Assembly (NCBI GenBank): GCA_009785545.1
Contig: WQWD01000064.1
Span: 1-9,961 of the forward strand
DNA length: 9,961 bases
From: Treponema sp.
GTDB taxonomy: Bacteria; Spirochaetota; Spirochaetia; Treponematales; Breznakiellaceae
Direction of reading: 5' to 3'
The first letter of the stretch is position 1, and the number at the start of each line of letters is the position of its first letter. The notes under the pieces are model-generated. The model was given only the letters and a program-made list of their open reading frames with translations, was not told the origin of the DNA and made no database searches. Position numbers and translations under genes: made by a program. This document shows positions 5,992-9,961 of this stretch, one piece after another.

Positions 5992-7821
5992 TCACGGATC
6001 CTGTACTTCAGGATCCGTGCTTCTGCGAACTCTAACTTGCCTCAAACTGGCGTCAATAACTCCGCCGTCAAGTATGTACGGATTAAATGTAGCACGAGTT
6101 CCGTATATTCTTATGTGAATGTAACGCGCTGAGAAACCCATTCCCTCAGGACCGCCACGGTAAACAAGACCGTTCCCCCAAGTATTATTTCCGGGAAAAG
6201 GAACATCAACTATTCCGGCAGAAACAGCCGTACAGCCATTTATACCAGGGATAGGTCCGATAGGATCCATGCTATAAAACACTTCGTATTGAAACGCCCA
6301 GCGCTGCCCGCCATCATCACGAGCGCTAAAGTCAACCGAAACGATGTTGTGTATGACAGAGCCCAGATCAAGCGTCATGGCGTGTGCTCTCTTTCGTATG
6401 GCTGGAGGCATTATGTCAGATAAAAATATACTCGGATGTCCGGGAGTTATTTCAGAACTAACAAAATCTTGTCTTCCGCCAGGCAAAAATTGAGTCATAG
6501 TATCCATCCAACTGCTTAGGTTACTGGCGTAAGCACCGGCCCACCCGAAGTCCCAGTGGTTAGCATTGCTGCCATTTAACATGATAGTTGGGGGGTTATT
6601 TGTATGAAAACAGCAAATTTCTATACCTGTGGCAGAACTTGTTACAGTCTGGAATGTCCCTGGAGACCAAGGCGCACCATCAAAGAAAATTGTTGCCGTC
6701 CCTTCTTCAGAATTATTTACAATAGCAAAATCATATTCAATATCAAGCACGAATTCGCCAAAATGGAAAAAATTCTCGACAAAGCCGTTAAAAGTAAAAC
6801 CTTCTCTGGGAGTGATGTCAAGAACCACGTGGAAAGGTCTGTTCATTTCCAATGCGTCTTCGATGGGCTCTTCATCTACATCATCAGTGTAAAACCAAGT
6901 GAGTGCTCCTACATAAAACTGGTTTTGAGCGTTATTAAGCGCATCAACAGACGTTGATGGAATTTGCCTAAACCTTGGTATCACTACAGTAGAAAGATTA
7001 CGGAAGCTTACGACAGTGTCCTGGAAAACTTGAGCGGTAGGAGCAAAACGTACTGTAATTGTACGATCCATCAAGTTAATGCTTTCAACTTCTCCCCAAG
7101 AATGGCTAAAACCGTCATGGATATTTAAACCGGCAAGCCTCCAACCGCTATTTGGGTTTATCGTTGCTATAGCTCTGTAAACACCCCCTGGAGCAAAAAC
7201 ACCATTCGAAGGCAGAATGTTTCCATCAATATCTGTCCAAACAACAGTTCCAGTAAATTGACCGGGGAAAGTTATTGTTTCAACCGGATTATCAAACCTT
7301 ATTGGAGGAAGCAACGCATCTTCAAGAGCAGTTGCAGTAATCAATCTCGCATCACTAGCTTCCGCTTGCGGGAAATCAATCATAACTAAAAGAGTGGTAC
7401 CGGTTCCTGTTGGATTAAATGAATAGCCGTAATTGTGGTTAACACGGGCTGTCGAAAATCCAGCGAAAGTATACCCTGCTCTCGCATTAAGAGTAACCAT
7501 AACTCTATAAAAACGACCAGCAACAAAATTCCCCTGATTTAAGTGCAATACATCGTTATCCCAATCTTCCCGATTGTAAGCATACATCCAAATTATAGAA
7601 CCAGTAAACCCTCCGGCTTCTATCCTATTACCCGGTATATTCCCACCAAGCGGAATACCCACATGTTCGGTTAAGTCCACTGCTCTTATACGAGTTGGTT
7701 CTACATTTGGCTGGCGTTGAACGTACTCTGTTGTGTCATTATCGCAAGCAGAAAACACCAAAAAAATAGAACAAATTAGTACCATAATCAGTGACCCGTT
7801 AAACCAATTTCTTTTTTTCAT
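5992..7821 (-). CDS. Lipoprotein with three repeated beta modules and a discoidin (F5/8C)-like C-terminal domain
   Basis: 609 residues from the ATG at 7821. AAGGAG (7833-7828) lies six bases before it; the in-frame ATG at 7836 overlaps that ribosome site and is not favoured. Signal peptide 1-25, lipobox FSAC, Cys26. Three related modules of about 100 residues follow (about 47-150, 158-260, 268-380). Each has an F.G.I.W-type strand (FTGSIIW, FTGTVVW, YVGALTW), a Y/F-R or F-HV turn, a GYTF.GF / GWRLAGL / GFTFNGF motif, and an end rich in hydrophobic strands. The family is not one I can name. Residues about 400-600 resemble an F5/8 type C fold: AMTLDLGS (481-488), QYEVFYSMDP (511-520), SARYIHIRIYG (564-574), and a final Q.RVRRS strand. 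Such folds usually bind carbohydrate, so a surface glycan-binding role is plausible but inferred. A perfect hairpin lies in the last codons. Confidence 0.75.
   Translation of the reverse strand: MKKRNWFNGSLIMVLICSIFLVFSACDNDTTEYVQRQPNVEPTRIRAVDLTEHVGIPLGGNIPGNRIEAGGFTGSIIWMYAYNREDWDNDVLHLNQGNFVAGRFYRVMVTLNARAGYTFAGFSTARVNHNYGYSFNPTGTGTTLLVMIDFPQAEASDARLITATALEDALLPPIRFDNPVETITFPGQFTGTVVWTDIDGNILPSNGVFAPGGVYRAIATINPNSGWRLAGLNIHDGFSHSWGEVESINLMDRTITVRFAPTAQVFQDTVVSFRNLSTVVIPRFRQIPSTSVDALNNAQNQFYVGALTWFYTDDVDEEPIEDALEMNRPFHVVLDITPREGFTFNGFVENFFHFGEFVLDIEYDFAIVNNSEEGTATIFFDGAPWSPGTFQTVTSSATGIEICCFHTNNPPTIMLNGSNANHWDFGWAGAYASNLSSWMDTMTQFLPGGRQDFVSSEITPGHPSIFLSDIMPPAIRKRAHAMTLDLGSVIHNIVSVDFSARDDGGQRWAFQYEVFYSMDPIGPIPGINGCTAVSAGIVDVPFPGNNTWGNGLVYRGGPEGMGFSARYIHIRIYGTRATFNPYILDGGVIDASLRQVRVRRSTDPEVQDP
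5993..6019 (-). other. Perfect 11-bp stem-loop across the 3' end of the repeated-module lipoprotein gene
   Basis: CACGGATCCTG (5993-6003) and CAGGATCCGTG (6009-6019) are perfect inverted repeats around a 5-base loop. The stem covers the last codons and two bases of the TGA stop (5994-5992). The minus-strand 3' flank (ATTTGAAGATC) has no T-run, so a classical intrinsic terminator is unlikely. A 3' mRNA-stabilising or attenuating element is more plausible. Confidence 0.6.
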
Positions 7822-7847
7822 ACACATCTCCTTCATTTATTTTCTGA

Positions 7848-7862
7848 GTGGAATACTTCCAC
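7848..7862 (-). other. Short stem-loop in the gap between the TRL-like and repeated-module genes
   Basis: GTGGAA (7848-7853) and TTCCAC (7857-7862) form a perfect 6-base inverted repeat with a 3-base spacer. It starts a few bases downstream of the TAA of the small lipoprotein gene on the minus strand. No T-run follows it, so a role as a processing or stability element is only a guess. Confidence 0.35.
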
Positions 7863-7868
7863 ATATTT

Positions 7869-8162
7869 TTATTGACCTGTAACAATGGTTGTGTATTCTA
7901 TCCACAGACCAAAAGTACCAAGCCGCCAAAACCTTTCAACTGTAGCGATTCTGGTAATCCCATTATCTCTGGCTACCTGTTCAACCGACGGATAATTCTG
8001 CTCGCCAAAAACACCAAACCATACAATATTTGTCGCTTCGCCGCGTAACTCCATTATCACATCACCTGTGGTGAACCAATTTACCATAGTAGTCCTTGAT
8101 GCACATCCGGAAAATACAGCGACAGCAAAAACAATCGCAAAAACAATCATCAACTTTTTCAT
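7869..8162 (-). CDS. Small TRL-like lipoprotein
   Basis: 97 residues. The signal peptide ends in lipobox FSGC with Cys20 as the lipidated residue. The mature part reads GEQNYPSVEQVARDNGITRI (53-72), then VERFWRLGTFGLWIEYTTIVTGQ at the C-terminus. The pattern of a Ser-rich turn, an Ala-containing helix, GIT.I..V, LG and yttiV.G fits the TRL-like family (PF13146) of small bacterial lipoproteins, whose function is not known to me. The start is supported by AAAGGGG (8174-8168) five bases before the ATG. It lies second in the cluster, 61 bases after the barrel gene and 47 bases before the repeated-module lipoprotein. Small size and anchoring suggest an accessory subunit of the envelope system, which is inference from position. 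Confidence 0.7.
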   Translation of the reverse strand: MKKLMIVFAIVFAVAVFSGCASRTTMVNWFTTGDVIMELRGEATNIVWFGVFGEQNYPSVEQVARDNGITRIATVERFWRLGTFGLWIEYTTIVTGQ

Positions 8163-8206
8163 ACAAACCCCTTTGCAGCTTTTTGCCGCTTACTAATTAA
8201 AGTCTC

Positions 8207-8224
8207 ATACGAAACTTTTCGTAT
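8207..8224 (-). other. Stem-loop just after the outer-membrane barrel gene
   Basis: ATACGAA (8207-8213) and TTCGTAT (8218-8224) are perfect inverted repeats around ACTT. The outermost base overlaps the TAA stop codon (8226-8224). The minus-strand flank GAGACTTTAATTAG is not a T-run, so full termination is doubtful. It may reduce read-through into the lipoprotein genes or protect the upstream message. Confidence 0.4.
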
Positions 8225-9621
8225 TAAAATGTATAAGATACTGTAACCTGAAATCTGGCGTTAGGGTGAAAAATATCATTTGTTCTATCACCTGCATTGA
8301 TATTAGGTAAACTGCTGAATTCCATATTCCTAAGATTAAATATAAATAACTGACCTAAAAGCGCTTCAAGCCCCGCACCAATTACAAGACCCTCTACCGG
8401 AGTAAACGTTAAGCCAAACCTGAAAAAAGGATTTGCCGTAGCTGCACCAGTAAAATAATCTATCCAGGATATACCCCTGATACTCCAATGTGAAGCATCG
8501 GTTCGATTAGCGTCATCACCGCCACTGAACAAAAGAGACCTAAAATCAAAAAGATCCAATGAGAAACCGGTGTAAAGAGCTAATTTATCAAAGCGATACC
8601 TGGCACCAACATCGAGGCCAAGATTAGCTCTTAACCAATGCGGTCTTGGATGTTCTGGCGAACCTTCAAGCGTATTATTCAGCGACCATGTATAATAATC
8701 CAGAGACAGTCTTGGCTTAATTCCAAATGTCATCCTTCTGATTTCTAATTGTCTTTCATAATGTACATAAAGGTTTGTGGTCCATCCTCCACCCGATCGA
8801 TGCGGCTCACTCCCAATAAGTGCTGCATCCCCTGATACTTCATCAGGAAATTGAATCATCAAGTTAGCTTCAGCGACAAGAAAGTCGACGTCAGTTAACG
8901 TATACAACGCACCAAATTGAAATCCTAACATCGCTTCTCTTGAATCAACCATTCTAAGTGTCGGCACTCCATCATGAAGAGGTCTATTTGTTGTTGTTAC
9001 TGTCCTAGGGAATTTGTAACCAATCCGTGCCCAAGGCGAAAAATTGCCAAAAGGCTGTCCCCATCCAAGCGCAATACTCGTATCTCCAGTTCGTGCCTCT
9101 GAAGCCGTAACTGTACCGTCAAAAGTTGTTCTGCCAAAAATATCATTCATTATCAAATCAAGGCGGAAGCCCATACCGGCAATCCCAAAAAGTACGGCTA
9201 AATAATTGTTCCATGATATAGATGTTACTGTTCTTACACCGTCACTTATCTCTGTATTTCGACTATCAACATTGAAAAACGAACCGGCATAATAAACACC
9301 AATATAACTAGCACCCAAGATATTATCACCAAGCGTTCTGCCAAACCCAAAACTAATGGTCGAATTCGGGTTATCATTCTGGAATCCGCCCAAAAATACA
9401 AAAGTACCAATATCCGGATTGTAAAAAGTCGGGTCGACAAAAAGATCCATGTCGGCGTTAAATACTTGGGCAGTAAAACGGCTTTCAATTGATTCGGTCT
9501 GCACCGCATTAAAATTCCAATTAAAATAATTGTCAAAATCATTTAATCCGGGTAACCCTTGCCCCCAAACAACCCCACTTACCATTAAAGCAATGGCAAG
9601 AGCAAAAACAATTCTTTTCAT
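8224..9621 (-). CDS. Predicted outer-membrane beta-barrel protein
   Basis: 465 residues from the ATG at 9621, with AAGGAG (9633-9628) six bases before it; the TTG-initiated extension to 9636 covers that ribosome site and is rejected. Signal peptide about 1-20 (MKRIVFALAIALMVSGVVWG, cleavage before Gln21 or nearby); no lipobox Cys. The rest alternates amphipathic strands with Gly/Asn/Asp-rich turns throughout (for example ISFGFGRTLGDNILGASYIG, FSPWARIGYKFP, LRANLGLDVGARYRF, FFRFGLTFTPVEGLVIGAGL). It ends in FQVTVSYTF, a strand with terminal Phe that fits the barrel-assembly signal. I cannot assign a porin family. It is the first gene behind the only clear promoter of the cluster, so it is probably the best-expressed member. 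A transport or surface-scaffold role for the lipoproteins that follow is inferred from position. Confidence 0.8.
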   Translation of the reverse strand: MKRIVFALAIALMVSGVVWGQGLPGLNDFDNYFNWNFNAVQTESIESRFTAQVFNADMDLFVDPTFYNPDIGTFVFLGGFQNDNPNSTISFGFGRTLGDNILGASYIGVYYAGSFFNVDSRNTEISDGVRTVTSISWNNYLAVLFGIAGMGFRLDLIMNDIFGRTTFDGTVTASEARTGDTSIALGWGQPFGNFSPWARIGYKFPRTVTTTNRPLHDGVPTLRMVDSREAMLGFQFGALYTLTDVDFLVAEANLMIQFPDEVSGDAALIGSEPHRSGGGWTTNLYVHYERQLEIRRMTFGIKPRLSLDYYTWSLNNTLEGSPEHPRPHWLRANLGLDVGARYRFDKLALYTGFSLDLFDFRSLLFSGGDDANRTDASHWSIRGISWIDYFTGAATANPFFRFGLTFTPVEGLVIGAGLEALLGQLFIFNLRNMEFSSLPNINAGDRTNDIFHPNARFQVTVSYTF

Positions 9622-9675
9622 AAGCATCTCCTTCAAACATTTTTTGATGCGGCATTAAAACACCACATATCGTTA

Positions 9676-9705
9676 ATTATATGAAACACCGGTTTTTCCG
9701 GTAAA
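9676..9705 (-). promoter_or_regulatory. Promoter of the envelope operon
   Basis: On the minus strand a perfect -10 TATAAT (9681-9676) follows, after an 18-base spacer, a -35 TTTACC (9705-9700, 4/6 to TTGACA). Transcription would start near 9669, giving a leader of about 48 bases before the ATG at 9621. The -35 is weak and the spacer one base long, which would suit an activated or regulated promoter. Confidence 0.6.
9688..9702. promoter_or_regulatory. Inverted repeat within the operon promoter, possible operator
   Basis: ACCGG (9688-9692) and CCGGT (9698-9702) are perfect inverted repeats around five T. The element lies between the -10 and -35 boxes and overlaps the -35. Such a position suits a repressor or MerR-like regulator site. 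No second copy was noticed in the window and no regulator gene is present. Confidence 0.35.
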
Positions 9706-9961
9706 TTTCCCAATTTTAGTGCTTTTTGTCCCAAGCAGCTTATAGAAACAAAATTCCCAAGAGAAAATTCTAAAACCGAAAGTCCTATTCGCGGGAAAAT
9801 TTGATTGAAAATAGATAAAAGGTAAAAAATTACATAATTGTAAAGTATAATGGGGGGGGGGGGGGGGGGATCATTTTTTAAAATAAAAATTTGTGGAGAG
9901 AAAGAAAAAAATATCTTTTTTAATTTTTTTTTTTTTTTTTATAAAAAAAAAAAATTTTTAA
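9706..9961. other. Gene-free, increasingly low-complexity right end
   Basis: From the operon promoter to the window end there is no supportable gene. The first part (to about 9845) is ordinary AT-rich spacer. From 9846 it holds TATAAT (9846-9851), an 18-G run, then almost pure A/T with a T17 run (9924-9940) and an A12 run (9943-9954). GTGGAGAG at 9893-9900 resembles the ribosome site of the histone H1-like gene, but no usable reading frame follows. The last part may be poor-quality contig end. Confidence 0.6.
9852..9869. repeat. 18-base poly-G homopolymer
   Basis: Eighteen consecutive G on the plus strand, directly after a TATAAT hexamer (9846-9851). Homopolymeric G runs near promoters change length and expression of several Treponema pallidum outer-membrane genes, so this could be a phase-variable site. 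It lies about 147 bases upstream of the operon -35, and no good -35 was seen for the plus-strand hexamer. A sequencing or assembly artefact is an equal possibility. Confidence 0.6.

Larger units (their letters stand above)
1789..9621 (-). other. Predicted five-gene envelope operon
   Basis: Five genes run in the same direction with gaps of 61, 47, 92 and 10 bases. A promoter precedes the first and a terminator (1695-1733) follows the last; no clear internal promoter was seen. All five products have export signals: one barrel protein and four lipoproteins. Two of them share FIVAR-like stalk repeats. Transcription as a single unit is inferred from spacing and flanking signals. Confidence 0.7.

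Noticed and set aside
1789..9621. A Bacteroidetes-type Sus polysaccharide utilisation locus
   Set aside because: The barrel protein is too short for a TonB-dependent SusC and has no plug or TonB box, and none of the lipoproteins has the SusD helical pattern.
9846..9961. A plus-strand gene starting at GTGGAGAG near 9893
   Set aside because: Translation from GTG at 9893 gives only Lys, Phe, Ile and Leu runs, with no signal or domain before the window ends. The sequence there is of doubtful quality.
1..9961. CRISPR array, tRNA, rRNA, insertion sequence or prophage
   Set aside because: No regularly spaced repeats, no cloverleaf-like sequence, no transposase, integrase or terminal inverted repeats were seen on either strand.

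Overview
The window looks like spirochaete DNA, most likely a Treponema-type host-associated or gut species. Four minus-strand genes begin with spirochaetal lipoprotein signal peptides (lipoboxes FISC, FASC, FSAC, FSGC). A fifth encodes an outer-membrane beta-barrel protein with a C-terminal Phe. FIVAR-like helical repeats, FGE/SUMF1 and Big_2-type domains on lipoproteins are typical of treponemes, and the left-edge gene resembles the RarA-fusion tail that I recall from spirochaetes and cyanobacteria. The genus is an inference: there is no rRNA or other marker gene in the window.

Layout, left to right. (1) 1-910, plus strand: the 3' part of a gene that runs off the left edge, resembling the methyltransferase-like C-terminal half of RarA/MgsA fusion proteins, closed by a hairpin terminator. 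(2) 1076-1645, plus strand: a stand-alone Lys/Ala/Pro-rich histone H1-like protein with its own strong sigma70-type promoter. (3) 1695-1733: an inverted repeat with T-rich flanks on both strands that serves as a shared terminator for convergent transcription. (4) 1789-9621, minus strand: five genes in one direction with short gaps, transcribed in the order outer-membrane beta-barrel, small TRL-like lipoprotein, lipoprotein with three repeated modules plus an F5/8C-like domain, BNR_4 beta-propeller lipoprotein, and FGE-like/Big_2 lipoprotein. (5) 9622-9961: a promoter region with a perfect -10 and an inverted repeat between -35 and -10, then an 18-G homopolymer and a very low-complexity A/T end that may be a contig end.

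The minus-strand cluster is the part worth attention. Every product carries an export signal. Four are predicted lipid-anchored, and two of these share FIVAR-like helical stalk repeats below a globular head (beta-propeller or FGE fold). Together with a barrel protein this suggests a cell-envelope assembly for binding, and possibly cleaving, a polysaccharide or host glycan. That joint function is an inference. There is no SusC/SusD pair, sugar transporter or classical glycoside hydrolase in the window. Stem-loops at three of the four gene junctions and a stop codon overlapping a Shine-Dalgarno at the fourth suggest post-transcriptional control within one mRNA.
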